In this document: piece by piece, positions 1 to 12,050 of the stretch
Numbering within the stretch: the first letter of the stretch is position 1
Layout of the letters: each line of letters opens with the position of its first letter
Assembly: GCF_035582795.1 (NCBI RefSeq)
Contig: NC_134368.1
Coordinates: forward strand, 41,159,501 to 41,223,500
Origin: Mycteria americana
Taxonomy: Eukaryota > Chordata > Aves > Ciconiiformes > Ciconiidae
Direction of reading: 5' to 3'
DNA length: 64,000 bases
The notes under the pieces: model-generated
The model's input: only the letters and a program-made list of their open reading frames with translations
Told to the model about the DNA's origin: nothing
Databases searched by the model: none
Program-made: the position numbers and the translations under genes

Positions 1-1864
1 CCATGAATAAAGGATAATTGGAAATATTATGCAACTTAAAAGCCAACAGACAAATTAAATTTACTAACACTAAACAGAGCAATGAAATTTCCAAAAACTG
101 TAATGTTTCTGGAAGGAGCATTTAAGAAGTTAGTACATTTTCTAAATTTTATTCTATGCTATCTACCCATTACATTTCAATGTATTTATATTTATTACTT
201 TATGAATCTGGGGAATCTCAAAAGTGAAAGTAAGCACATCACAGGATGAGAAAAAAATGTATACTATGAAAACTTTGACAATATGCATATTGTCAAAGAT
301 CAGCTGTCATGGATTTTAATAGATCCATAGGAAAAAAAGGTTAGAAACAAAGAAATAGATGGCAGTGTCATATTTCAGTTATAATTTCTTAAGAACCAGA
401 TATCTCAGTATCATCTGAGCTACTCCCTTTAAACAAAAATTCTTCCTGCTTTGCATGGAGTACCACAAAATGCTAAAGAATTTTCAGTTCTTGATATGGA
501 CAATCAAACTGCAGTTACTAATGTAGGTCTCTAAATAGTCTTACTGAGATTGTACACACACTACTTAAAGCAACTGCTTCTGGGCAAAAGGTGAGCAAAG
601 ACTGACTACATTAATCATGACAGTCACAATGTAGAACAATGTAGAACAATTATGTAGATTTATGCATGTACTGCTCTAAACAAAAGCTAAGCCCTCCATA
701 CTTCCCAGCAGGATTTAACCTAGGTAGTCTACTGCTTGTAGTAGTGTCAGGTTGGTTGCTAGTTTACCGCTGAGCAGTATAGACAGAGAGTTTGCATGCT
801 TCTCTGCAAAAATTAGAAAAGTTTTCTCTACTTTTGTATACAATTCATGGCACACACCGTCTCTGGCTCCTGGAGAGACAGAAGATTAAGCAGAGGCAAG
901 AAGAGAGTGCCTTGGACAAGGCTTTGAATTTCAGCAAGATTCTTCAAAAACACCAGAAGCCTCAGCTAGACTCTTGCAACCAGCATTTGCGCATGATATT
1001 TCCTAACTTAGGATAACCTAGCAAGTGTTCAAAATGCATGCATTCAGTTATCCAGACACTGACTAGGAAAAGAACACTATTATTTAAAAGATCACTTTAA
1101 ACAAACAAGCGTTCTACTGGTGTTCACAGATGCTTTAAACCTCTACAATAAACCCAGAGCCAAATTACTACTAGAATTGATTTAACCACAGTATCTCTGG
1201 CTTCACAAGGGAAGAAGTCCTAAAAGTGTTGTGGACCTCTGGCTGACGTTTGGAAAAATATTGGATTTGAAATCACAGCTTGAGACTGTATTTTACAGAA
1301 ACAAACACTTATTTGAAATTAAAAACAAATATATTAATCTAAGATAGATAACCTGCTCTAGAAAACCTAAGGCCAACAATCTAACATCAAAAAATCATAA
1401 CGTGGGGTAAGTCTTACAAAGGAGTGGTTTTGACTGTCTTGACTACACCGCTTGTACAGTTTAACTAGAACATCCTGTATTGCGCAACTTTAACAAGGTA
1501 ATCTAAAGAGCAATACTAGGGTTAGAAACAGGGCATGGAGAAATGCTGGTATTTCTAATAATACATCACAAGGAATGTTGAACTACCTACCTAATCAACC
1601 TGAGACATCATACATAGCAGTGGTAACAAAACCACACTCTATAGAGTATTGGTTAGTCATACAGTACCAGAAATCTAGTTTTCCAATACTGTATGTAATA
1701 CAAAGCAATACATACAACCATGTCTGATCTCAGTATAAAGCATCTAAGACCCTCCGTAGGAATTTTGTTCTCATCTTCCAACCCAGAGCCACCACAATCA
1801 CCAGAAGATTGCTTTTCTGCTGGCAAATTGCCAAGACGACACTTCTAATTTCAGAAAAAGTTAC
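1..1864. other. AT-rich non-coding sequence
   Basis: I see no exon, RNA gene or classifiable repeat here. If the minus-strand gene model is right, this holds its downstream introns. The only structured element is the 26-bp perfect palindrome at 273-298, listed separately. The 67- to 74-codon frames at 792-1016 and 1730-1933 are within chance expectation, apart from the short exon candidate inside the second. Confidence 0.6.
273..298. repeat. 26-bp perfect palindrome
   Basis: CTTTGACAATATG is followed directly by its exact reverse complement, with ATGCAT at the centre and no loop. The flanks do not continue the symmetry. Confidence 0.85.
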
Positions 1865-1924
1865 CTCTTGACACATCTCATGCTTGAATCCCTGATGAGC
1901 AGCTATTAAAAGATAACTCCACAT
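1865..1924 (-). CDS. candidate internal exon, minus-strand gene
   Basis: On the minus strand an acceptor (..GTTTCAG) precedes 60 nt that end at a donor (GAG|GTAACT). Read in phase 0 it gives 20 codons without a stop (MWSYLLIAAH, then QGFKHEMCQE). The exon 2793-2893 upstream also ends in phase 0, so the two can be joined. I do not recognise the peptide. The frame runs on past the donor, so the exon rests on the splice sites only. Confidence 0.4.
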
Positions 1925-2792
1925 CTGAAACATTCATATCATGAGTGACATGTAAAATGAGAGCAGTGGAAAAGTATTAAAATCTGCTAGGTTTTAATAC
2001 TTATGAGCATATAACTGGCATTACCAAGTAATACACAATAATACAATTAAAGCAACTGCTGGCCCTTATGTTTCAGTAGCATCTCTTGCATTCTGCTTCA
2101 ATAGCTGAGAATATACTATCAAAATGAGAAATAGACATTACAGAAATATATGGTTACATAAAGGAGCTTGATACAGTGAAAAAAATGTGACATATTCACT
2201 TTCTACCATAAATCTATGAAAGCAGCAGTAGATCAAGCTTGCGTAAGGCATGCAGTTAATAAACATTTAAAAAAATCCAAGATATCCTGCAAGTGTTGCT
2301 ATAGTAATGATGACGATTCCTTGGAAAAATGTTAATAAAAATATACAGGTATCCACAGTACAAACTGGAAATTAGCCTAGGTGAATTTAATATCTTCCAT
2401 ATATTTTTTACTCAATTACTGCTTAGAGTTATTTTAGTTTACTCCATGCACAGTATATTAATTCCTTCTAATACAATACAATTAAATGTTTGATTTCTAT
2501 CTCATTACATATTAAAGAATTACTACTCATTAAATTATGCAACCTAAAAAATGCAAGTAGGTGGCCACCAAACTTCCATTATCTTTTATCCAGCTACCAA
2601 CATTAATTTTAAAAAAACTCGTTTTAGATGTGCTTATCTATGATTCAAGTTCTCATTAAAACTACTAAAAATCCCTTCTTAGTACCACTATGGGAATATT
2701 ACTTTGGGTATTAGTAATATAATAAACAGCATCTTAAAGAAGAAAAATATAAAGGAAGTAAAAGAGAAAATATTAATTTAAACAATTCTTAC

Positions 2793-2893
2793 TCGTTGTT
2801 GTCCTTCATACCAATCATCTTCATCAAACCAGTGGGAAATATAAGTCATCCAAGCCATGACAGAAGGCACAGTTGAAATAAAAAATACAGAAC
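2793..2893 (-). CDS. candidate internal exon of a membrane protein, minus strand
   Basis: A 101-nt segment lies between TTCAG| and |GTAAGA on the minus strand. Its third frame is open through both sites: two bases complete a codon, then 33 codons. The peptide begins with a hydrophobic stretch (SVFFISTVPSVMAWMTYI), then an acidic aromatic segment (SHWFDEDDWYEGQQR), as expected where a membrane helix leaves the bilayer. The segment is visibly less AT-rich than its flanks. I cannot name the family. A conserved protein match would confirm it. Confidence 0.5.
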
Positions 2894-4612
2894 CTGAACA
2901 TATGTAAGTATAATGAGTCCTGTGCTAAAATTTACTCAAAACTTCAACAAGCTACCCAAAGATCAGATCCAAACTCTGTGATATGATTCTACATTAATAA
3001 GCTTTACATTCATAAATATATAATCTGAAATACTTTTAGCAGCAATTTAAATTGTATATGTATTGGATTCTGAACTGGAAAACAGAAATCAACACTAAAA
3101 CAATTATTAGATTATATATTCCAATATTTTAAATTAAAGCAGATTAGTGCTTCGAGCTTGATTTTACAGTTCTTCTGAGCTCTGAAAATGAGGTGCTGTT
3201 TGAGTCATTCTCATTTGTCCCCTAAAAAATTATTTTCGCTCTTTTCAAATGTACTGTCTGTAAGAAACGTGGTTCAGTGCACAAAAGCTTGTATTCAAAT
3301 GTAAAATACCTTCAGAATCATGGGGAGTGATATGTTTTGGTTATGTAGGGAGTGGTTTCAACTGGCACAGTAGGAGGGGCCACGATTATCACAAGTGCCG
3401 AACATCTTATGTTTAACAACATCTTTTTAAAAAGGGAAAAAAAGAAAGAAAAAGAGATCTGCATCTCCATTGTTCACAGCCAGCAGAGACTGAAGGGCTC
3501 AGCTACAGGCACCAGCACTGGCTGAGAAATTTAAAAAGCCTAATTTTCACTAATTCATCGGAATGCATCTGCTTCTTTTCTCTCCCTCAGGAGAGTTTCA
3601 TGTATCTGACTGTATTTATTCCTGCTGCAGCTAATTATCCTTTTTTTGGTATGCTCCCAAGTTTCACATCAGATTTCACAGTGCATTATACCAGTGAAAA
3701 CAAGAGATAAAAAGAGGAATAAAAGCTGTATTGCTCACACCACAATTCAGTGCTGCAGCAGCACACTTCATCAGCCATGCTATTTAGGAGACGTTATCAT
3801 ACAAATCTTCCCGACTGCATGGTTGCAGCAACTATCAAATCCTCAACAGAGATTATGGAGAACTAAAAAACCCCAGTTTCTTACGAAATCTAGAACCCAG
3901 GCAATCTCTGTCTTTCTGTACTGGATTAACGAACTGTTTCCCAAAATTCGTAATATAATAAATGCAAAAGCTAGACTGTGAAGTCAATTGTTCAATCAAG
4001 AAATAAACAAAGCAAGGCAGGAGAAGAACAGCTGCAAGTACTAGATATTAACCTGGAGTCAGCTGTCAACATGACTTACTATTTCCAAAGAGCAATTCAG
4101 TGCCCTTACCAGTCCTACTCTAGCACACAGTTTCCATTAAGGCTACTGTATAAGCAAGCTACGTTCTCAAATACACAGCAGGGAAATAAAGAAAAGCAGC
4201 AATACTTTTGCTTTCCAACCTCGTACTCAGAAATTATGACACCTAAGGGAAAAAAAAAACCAAACCACACACACACAAAATAATAAAAATTTAAATCAAG
4301 ACACCCACTATATTTATGGAAAGTAGCATTCCCAGATTAGCAGATTTTTTTGTGGTTATATAGTCCTCCAGATACATGTATACATACACAAGAATATACA
4401 GAAGAACTTCCCACCATACTGCTGAATTTTTTCAGATTACTTGCCCTTTGAGACTTCGGCTCAAACATAAACAATGCAAAGTGCACAGAATTGCATGGTC
4501 TCATAAACTATATGGGAAGCAAAGGATTAATTCAGATACCTCTGTTCATACGGCTGAAGAAATGCCTGACAATATCCATGGTCTATGACTAAATGATAAA
4601 AATGTCACTGAT
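2894..4612. other. intron-like sequence, no gene seen
   Basis: AT-rich sequence with short purine runs (3430-3460). The 111- and 101-codon plus frames at 3646-4283 resemble no protein I know, have no splice or promoter context, and lie in low-complexity sequence. I treat them as chance. Confidence 0.55.
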
Positions 4613-4985
4613 TGTCATGGTGTCAGCTGGGATAGAGTTAATTTTCTTCCTAGTAGCTGCTATAGTGCTATGTTTTGGATTTAGTATGAGAATAAAGTTG
4701 ATAAGACACTGACGTTTTAGTTGTTGCTAAGTAGTGCTTACTCTAGTCAAGGGCTTTTCAGCTTCCCATGCTCAGCCAGCGAGAACCTGGGAGGGGGCAC
4801 AGCCAGGACAGCTGACCCAAACTGGCCAAAGGGCTATTCCATACCATATGCCATCATGCTCAGTATAGAAACTGGGGGAATTGGCTGGGGGGCGGCAACC
4901 GCTACTCGGGAACTGGCTGGGCATCAGTTGGCGGGGTGGTGAGCAATTGCATTGTGCATCACTTATTTTGTATATTCTTTTATCA

Positions 4986-5017
<32 letters not shown>

Positions 5018-5181
5018 TTCCCTTCCTTTTGTGTCCTATTAAACTGTCTGTATCTCAACTCATGAATTTTACTTTTTTTTTTTTTTTTTTTTTTTAACCA
5101 ATTCTCTCCCCCATCCCACTGTGGAGGGAGTGAACGAACGGCTGTGTGGTGTTTAGTTGCCTGCCAGGTTAAACCACAACA
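4613..5181 (+). mobile_element. solo LTR, avian ERV, plus orientation
   Basis: The element runs from TGTCATGGTGTCAGCTGGGA to ..TTAAACCACAACA, so it has TG...CA ends. It is the reverse complement, with divergence, of the elements at 6571-7163 and 19452-20050. It contains an (ATT)n run near 4990-5020, an ATTAAA-type polyadenylation signal near 5040 and a poly-T run at 5072-5096. Flanks are CTGAT and TTGAT, a 5-bp duplication with one change. A 5-bp duplication is typical of class III (ERV-L-like) elements. No internal sequence remains. Confidence 0.85.
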
Positions 5182-5529
5182 TTGATGTACCACTCCTATG
5201 AACAAAAATTTTACAATTTGCTAAACAAATCATATCCACATTATTACTGCTTATTACACCCCAAAATCATGGTTTCAAATAAATCAATACTAGCGCATTT
5301 AGGAAAGCCTTTGCTTTCACGCTGCTCTGTCTCTTTATAAGGGCACATCGCATCATTCAGAATCTTGAGCAAAGTATGCATGTAGTTCAACAGTAACAAA
5401 TTTGTTTCCATTTTACACCTATAGCTGTTCCACAATGTATGTGAACTGAATTTTCTAGTCTCAATACCAACCTGTTAGAACAATGAGTCTCTCGAGAGAC
5501 TGACACCATGGTTCACATTTAGTTTCAGG
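5182..5529. other. unclassified spacer between solo LTR and CR1 tail
   Basis: About 350 bp with no recognisable gene or repeat. Short minus frames here look random. Confidence 0.5.
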
Positions 5530-5696
5530 ATCATCAGGGAAGCATGAGTCGCCATCCCTGGAGGTATTTAAAGGACGTTTGGATGAGGTACTTAGAGACA
5601 TGGTGTAGTGGTGGTTTTTGGCAGTGTTAGGTTTATGGTTGGACTCGATGATCTTAAAGGTCTTTTCCAACCTATATGATTCTGTGATTCTGTGAT
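5530..5696 (+). mobile_element. CR1 LINE 3' fragment
   Basis: The segment matches the end of CR1 ORF2 and its short 3' tail: codons for the ..[20 protein letters not shown] region, a TAG stop, then TTGGACTCGATGATCTTAAA and two copies of ATTCTGTG at the end. Homologous sequence lies at 45440-45598 and, inverted, at 62013-62160. It is severely 5'-truncated and has no coding role. Confidence 0.9.
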
Positions 5697-6570
5697 AGAA
5701 TTGTTTTACACTTTTCAGGGTCAGGACTTAAGTCCTAAAGGGAACAATTCTGGTAAAGTAACTACATTTTAGAAACTAAAGTTGTTATGAATATGTAATA
5801 ACTAATATGTAAATATGTGATACAACAAGAATAATATTATCAATGTATGTTACAAGACAAAAAGGTCTGTTAATATTTAGCACTCACAAACATTAACTTA
5901 TCATTCGAGGTGGAAATTGCAATAGCTATCAGTGCTGTAATATAAAACTTTTAGAGAAATGCATATAATTATAAGAACACACTTTAGAGAAACCCAAGAT
6001 ATCTTGCCGGGCTCAGCACTTCAGCTTTTTTTACATCGCCATGTGCATTTTAAAGGCAATGAGATACACAAAATAAGCCAACTAAAAGCATACAAGAATA
6101 GCATTCTAGATTTAATGCTGTTCTGGGCCATTTCACAATGCTTAGCACCTCCTGCATCCACAGTCATATTAGCACATATTCAAGTGCGCTGTCCAGACTT
6201 GTCCACAGCCCTCACCAAGTCCCACTGTCACACTGAGGTTGTGTCTCAGGGCTATGAACGAGCCAGCGTGCTCAGGAGAAGGCCAACTTCTACAACTCCA
6301 TAGAGACAGCTGGACAATACAAGACCATGGACCCTGTTCTCTCCCCTTCATGTAAGTGTGCAGTCTTTATTCCTTATCTCTCAGTCTGGACTCTGAGGGA
6401 GACTTTCCATTAGGAGTAGAGCTCTTATCTGCCTGCAATAAGACCAACAGGGAGCAGCACGAGTAGGCTTATTTGCAAAGCAAGGAAACCAGGAGCCAAA
6501 GGTGACTGCAAAGCAGGTGGGGTGGGTGGGTGGGGGGGTGTGTGTGTGTGTGACCTTGCTGATGAGTGGC
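5697..6570. other. unclassified, with (GT)n microsatellite
   Basis: No gene seen. The 114-codon plus frame at 5959-6303 is unsupported. A G-rich run followed by (GT)n lies at about 6518-6552, just outside the solo LTR. Confidence 0.5.
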
Positions 6571-7163
6571 TGTTGTGGTTTAACTCCAGCCAGCAACTAA
6601 GCACCACAAAGCTCACTCACTCCCCCCTGGTGGGATGCGGGAGAGAGTCGGAAGAGTAAAAGTGAGAAAACTCATGGGCTGAGATAAAGACAGTTTAATA
6701 GGGAAAGCAAAAGCTGCGCACACAAGCAAAGCAAAGCAAGGAATTCATTCACTACTTCCTATCGGCAGGCAGGTGTTCAGCCATCTCCAGGAAAGCAGGG
6801 CTCCATCACACATAACAGTTACTTGGGAAGACAAAACACCATCACTCTGAACATCCCCCCCTTCCTTCTTCTTCCCCCAGCTTTATATGCTGGGCATGAC
6901 GCCATATGGTATGGAATAGCCCTTTGGTCAGTTGGGGTCAGCTGTCCCAGCTGGGTCCCCTCCCAGCTTCTTGTGCACCCCCAGCCTCCTCGCTGGTGGG
7001 GTAGGGTGAGAAGCAGAAAAGGCCTTGACTCTGTGTAAGCACTGCTCAGCAATAACAAAAAACATCCCTGTGTTATCAACACTTTCCAGCACAAATCCAG
7101 AACATAGCCCCATACTAGCTACTGTGAAGAAAATTAATTCTATCCCAGCCAAAAATCAGCACA
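6571..7163 (-). mobile_element. solo LTR, avian ERV, minus orientation
   Basis: Plus-strand ends are TGTTGTGGTTTAACTCCAGC and ..CTATCCCAGCC...CAGCACA. Read on the minus strand it starts TGTGCTG and carries a TATA-type box in CAGCATATAAAGCTGGGG and an ATTAAA signal in the CCTATTAAACTG context. Flanks are GTGGC and ATGGC, a 5-bp duplication with one mismatch. It is 593 bp with no internal retroviral genes. Overlapping frames at 6819-7152 are LTR sequence, not genes. Confidence 0.88.
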
Positions 7164-9441
7164 ATGGCACAGTACCTCAGTACTCAAGAGCAGCAGAACA
7201 CATCCAGTGATGGTAACCAGGTTCAGCTGATAGTCCAGTAATCACCAGACAAGTTCACAGTGCTAAAGAAAATCCAAGATCAAGGCAGGAATTCAGTAAG
7301 GCAATGTCAGGAGCAGCAAGGTGTTAAGGCCAGGCACGGTGTGGCTGCGGCATAGTTCAGGCAAAGACCAAGGCAAGGGCCTGAGCTCCAATGCAGCTCT
7401 AGAGCCAGGGAGTGGAAGATGCACAGGTGGAGGTCCCAGACAAGGTTTCTCATAGCTCTTTCTCCCAACTTCACTGTTTCACATAGTCTGACCCAAGGTT
7501 ACACAGCTGCACTGTAGCAGAGCTTGCCTTGAACACAGACAGTTAAACTCCTGGCATGGTGAGGAAAGAGGGTAAATATGGAGATTGCAGAGCAAGAGTT
7601 ATGGGCTGGTCAGGCCAATTAGAGCACGTGCATTGGTGGAACGGAAGGAGGAGCAACACTCTTGATGCTATATCATCATCAGGTCAGAGAGTCTTGTAAG
7701 CTCACAAGAGGTCACTACACTGGCATTCTGATCTAGAAAGAGCCTCAGTTTGAACACCTATGGCCAATTTTATCTTCTTACACTATAACGCTCAGTAGTG
7801 GGAAGCAGCTGCCTCTGGCAGCATTACCTTTGAGAATCTAACAACGTTCAACTAGCCATGGGTTCTGAAAACTTCCTCTGCTCACTGAGTCTCTGGTGAC
7901 CTCCATCCCAACAGTGTAATGAAAACTTGTCAGGAGAAGACAGAAAACATTCTTCTAGAAAACCATTTCTCAACTTCATAACCCCAAATGAGTTTGAGTG
8001 GGGAGGACAGACAGAAGTGGAACAAAAGATGGTTCATAAGGTGAAAGGTACACTGTGGAGATGGGGATTGACTGGGACTAGGGAGCTCGAGAGTATACCA
8101 ACAGCTGTCTGGATGCTCAGTGAGCCAAGCGTGCCAGCAGAGGGATGTATAGATGGCAGAGACACTGGATCCCACAGCCGTGAGCTCTGAAACCATGAGT
8201 TACAGGCATTCAAAGCAGCTTGTTGAGTCAGGAGGAAGAGTACAAGCTAGGCAGATGAAGGAGATGGATGGAGTACAGGAGGTAATGTTGTTCATATAAG
8301 GCATTTCCACTTGTACATACAAGCAACTCCTATGAGGTTTGTAATGCATGTAGCCAGCACAATTCTAGGATCCACTATCACAAGCAGCTATATGCCACTG
8401 TAGAAGATAGTGACTGAACAAATAACTTTTGGAATCCTTCACCTAAGGGGTTGATACTGGGAAAAAAGGTCTATACTTTATGCTAAACATTTAAAAAAAA
8501 ATTTTCCAGCTTTACCAGTTGGTAACATGTATAGTCTCAGAGATATTGAGACTGTAGAGGAAATTTCTTCTCAAGCTTATGAACATCATCTGGCAAGGAT
8601 AACAGAAATTGTACATATTCACAGAACTACTGTCTGAAGTGAGAATGGATCAATCCAGCCACAAATACAAGGTTCTTTAATCCTTATTTACATTCCTAAA
8701 TGAAATTATTCTCAAAGAAGTTGAATATTGAACAGTTCAATGTGATTTCAGAATCAGAAATGTCTACTAGCTTCAAGTAGGAGAGGATTTAATTCCAAGT
8801 GAAGACTTACTTTATTGACAATGACAACCTTCAATTACCTTAAGTGTGGACGTTAGGCAGGAAAGAAGCCCATACACTATGAAATTTCCTCTAAGATATG
8901 ATACAGCAGGAGTAAGGTAGTAATTGGTTTTGCCAACTGCTTTTAATGATTCTGCCTTATATGATAATAAGGAAGGATGTGCAATCTGAGAACAGCGACA
9001 GTTAGTGGAGGTTACTACCTCCAGTACCACAGATAAAACAGCTGAATACTTGGCCCCAAAATTTGATTGGCTAGGCATAAATACAAAAAACCTAAAACAG
9101 TGAGAAGGATAAAGTAGGAGTGATGTTGTAAATTGTGATGCTTTAAGATAAGAACATTACAATGTGTGGTTAAAGATCAGCGCTACAAAGGTCAAGAATT
9201 ACCAAAAAAACAAACAAACATAATCAGTGTTTATCTTCTATTTGTATTTGATATGAAAGTTGATCTTACTTCCAGACACTTCAGTGCAGATATTTTTTTT
9301 ATTATGAGAGTAAGCTACTACCTTGCTCTCTACAAAGACTTGACCTTAAAAGAGTCTGAAAGGAGATGCTGAAGAGTATAGTGGCCTCAATCTCTACACA
9401 CTAAAACATATTCCTAAATATAACATACATATATAGTTTAC
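7164..9441. other. unclassified, no gene accepted
   Basis: 7164-8290 is moderately GC-rich and may be an old unclassified repeat. 8300-9441 is AT-rich. The 88-codon minus frame at 8812-9078 has a possible acceptor and donor inside it, but its phase does not fit the neighbouring exon candidates, so I leave it out. Confidence 0.45.
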
Positions 9442-9468
9442 CTAGAAAACAAAGGATAAAAGATACAT
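9442..9468 (-). CDS. candidate 27-nt micro-exon, minus-strand gene
   Basis: A short segment lies between ..TTATTTTCAG| and CTAG|GTAAAC on the minus strand. Entering in phase 1 it reads VSFILCFL and leaves one base, which joins in phase to the exon at 2793-2893 and would lengthen that hydrophobic stretch. So short an exon is easy to find by chance, so this is only a suggestion. Confidence 0.25.
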   Translation of the reverse strand: MYLLSFVF

Positions 9469-11789
9469 CTGAAAATAATTATCTAAATGCCATTGGAATT
9501 AACAAGCTGATTCTATTCTCCCGTGTTATCTGGCAATATCTGAATTCAGCAATACATTTCAGTTATGAAGAAGTATCTTCAAGAATGGAAGACAAGTAAG
9601 AAAGCTCTATCTCCATCTTCCACTTTTGCTACCAAATTTGCTATTATTTAATAATCTGTAGTTGATATACTGTGCCAAATCAACCATGCACTTATTTTTT
9701 CCAAATACGTTTCTAACCACTGTTTATGTTTCTGCTTAAATCTTAGCTAGAGAAATATTTAGACATTTGCCTGTGTAATTTCTTTAAAAAGTCAGATTTG
9801 GTGTATCCTTGCCATAAATCAGTAGCATGTTTTAAAATTAAGTATGATTTTCAATTAATTGACTACATTTACTTCTCATAGAAATTGGTATTTTAGTAAG
9901 CTTTTCTCCAGATTCACTGTACCCAATTCTATGACAAAATTAATTCTCTGGCAATCCATGTAGACATTATTTCATAATATGTCCCATCATAGTACTAAAA
10001 ATTATCTACTGAATGGCTGTATACTAAAGATTAACATGGTACAACTGCATTTTCTCTTTTGACACATTTTGAAGCCACAAAATTCATTACAGGAATTAAT
10101 GTCTTCATAACAAAAAACATGCAACAAAAAACCCAAGTACAAAATACCTTAAAAAAATCTTTAAATTACAAGACTATAAAAATTCATTATTTTCGTAATT
10201 TCCATAGCATTATGTAAGTTCATTACATCAGTATCTACAGTAAAGAAATCAGTTTAAAAGCCTCAGGTTTTATTTATTAATTAGTGCTTTAAGAACCTTT
10301 ACATTGAGAATATGAAGCATGTAATGATCCTAAATATCCTAAAATAAATCCTAAAATACAATGTTTACAGTAAGGCCATGCACTAAGCAATCGTACAATA
10401 ATGACACAGCAAACCTATGTCTCAGTGATCCTAGATCATATGAGGTCAGTTAAGAATTACATTTCCCTTACTCCTCCCAAGCTACTAATGGTACAAACAT
10501 AAGCAGGGCTTGTCCTTTTGTGGTTGTCCTTTTATTTTTCCCTAAAAATAAACAAACCATTCCCTAAAAGGTTGTCCTTTTTATTGTTCCCCTCATTTGC
10601 TCTTTCCCAACAAGCTGTGTGGATTTATCAGGACAAGATGACATACAGGATAGCCAGGCCACCTCACAGTGATTAAAGTAAGCTGTTAGTAACAGACGTG
10701 CAACACCATCATCATCACCAGATCTGCACCGGGATGAGACTTTAGAACAACCTTCCCACAAGCATTCAAGGACAAAAACATAGCTACTTTTAAGATTGAG
10801 CTTTATCAGTTTACGGAGCAGATTAGGCTCTAGCTGCCAACAATAGCAGTGGATTGGACTTGATCACATATCTTCCTAAGGATGTTCCATAATTGGATCT
10901 TGAAAAATAAATTCAATGAAACGTTTATAGTCTTTTTTTTCTTTTTAAGAAAGTAACTTTAACATCTCTTAAGAAAAAAATATAAATGAGTATGTTTATA
11001 CATACAGTACCACTGTTAATATGGCTTAGCAGATGCTTCCATTCAAATTCTGTGAAGAGCGCATATAACACTTAAGAAAAGGGAAAGTTAACTCTCTCTT
11101 TGATTTTCAAATTCCTTGGTCAAAAAAGACAATAAGGGCACACTACATATACATGGAGAAAAATTATAACCTTATTCATAAAACTATATCTATACCGAAA
11201 CGCTTGTCTCAGTTTCATAATCACTACACGTATAAAATTTGGATGTACTCAAAGCTGAAGTACCCCAGTTTCTGTCAAAAAAGAAAAAAGATTGTTCAGT
11301 CTGTCAGCAAACAGTTAATAGAGCAAGAAAGATGTTGCATGTATTTTTTTGTATCATGCTCATAGGATTTATCTATGTCTAACTAGATTGTAAGTCACTC
11401 CATTCTAATGTTCTTCAGAAACATGTTAGATTATAATGAATTTAGATTATAATAGTGCAAATCCCTGTCTGGAACAATAATGAAGACATTTTGAAGTAAA
11501 CATTTTAATAACAATCATTTTTAAAACTATTTTTTGCTGATTTGGATGTTAAGAAAATAGTACTTGTTATTTAATTTATATTTAAGTACATTTCTATGGC
11601 AGATATAAGAAATAACAAGAACACTTCCTCAGTATATTTAACTCAATGTACTAAGAACTTTCCTCAGCAGAAAAGAATTTCAGCATCTGAAGCACAAACA
11701 AGCCCACAGAGAACATAACTTGAAGGCAGGCAGAAAAAATTAATGAAAAAAGAAGAAAATTCTCTCTAGCTGTGAAGCGCGAGGTAATA
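9469..11789. other. intron-like AT-rich sequence
   Basis: No exon, RNA gene or transposon could be supported. The 65- and 70-codon frames at 10564-10761 and 11153-11365 look random. Confidence 0.5.
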
Positions 11790-12050
11790 TTTAAAATCCC
11801 TCGGATATTGGTCATGTCCCTGTGCTATTCATCATCCGTATGTATTTGTTAATGCATTTGGTGAGCTAAGAGACATTGAATAGCTAAGTGCGGATGACAT
11901 CCAGCTGTATATCATCTTGTACAAACTGTACCCTCTCACACATCTGCTAATACTAATTTTCCAAATTTGGAAAACTAGCTAAAGCTGGACAGAGGCAATA
12001 TTGAGTTGATTTTATTGGCAAAACAGATCAACTCTTGAAAAGTTTGTCTG
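11790..12050 (+). mobile_element. ancient L2-like LINE fragment
   Basis: Frames interrupted by stops read, in the right order, VPVLFIIRMYLLMHL (compare SPILFNIYM), then SADDIQLYI (the RT catalytic Y/FADDTQLY block near 11888-11915), then KLKLDRGNIELILLAK (compare LKLNPDKTE.LL, near 11975-12025). This order and spacing is that of the palm and following motif of L2/CR1-group reverse transcriptases. Heavily decayed. Assignment to L2 rather than an old CR1 is inference. Confidence 0.5.

Noticed and set aside
8812..9078. 88-codon minus frame with internal acceptor and donor
   Set aside because: Outgoing phase does not fit the next exon candidate and the peptide shows no recognisable feature.
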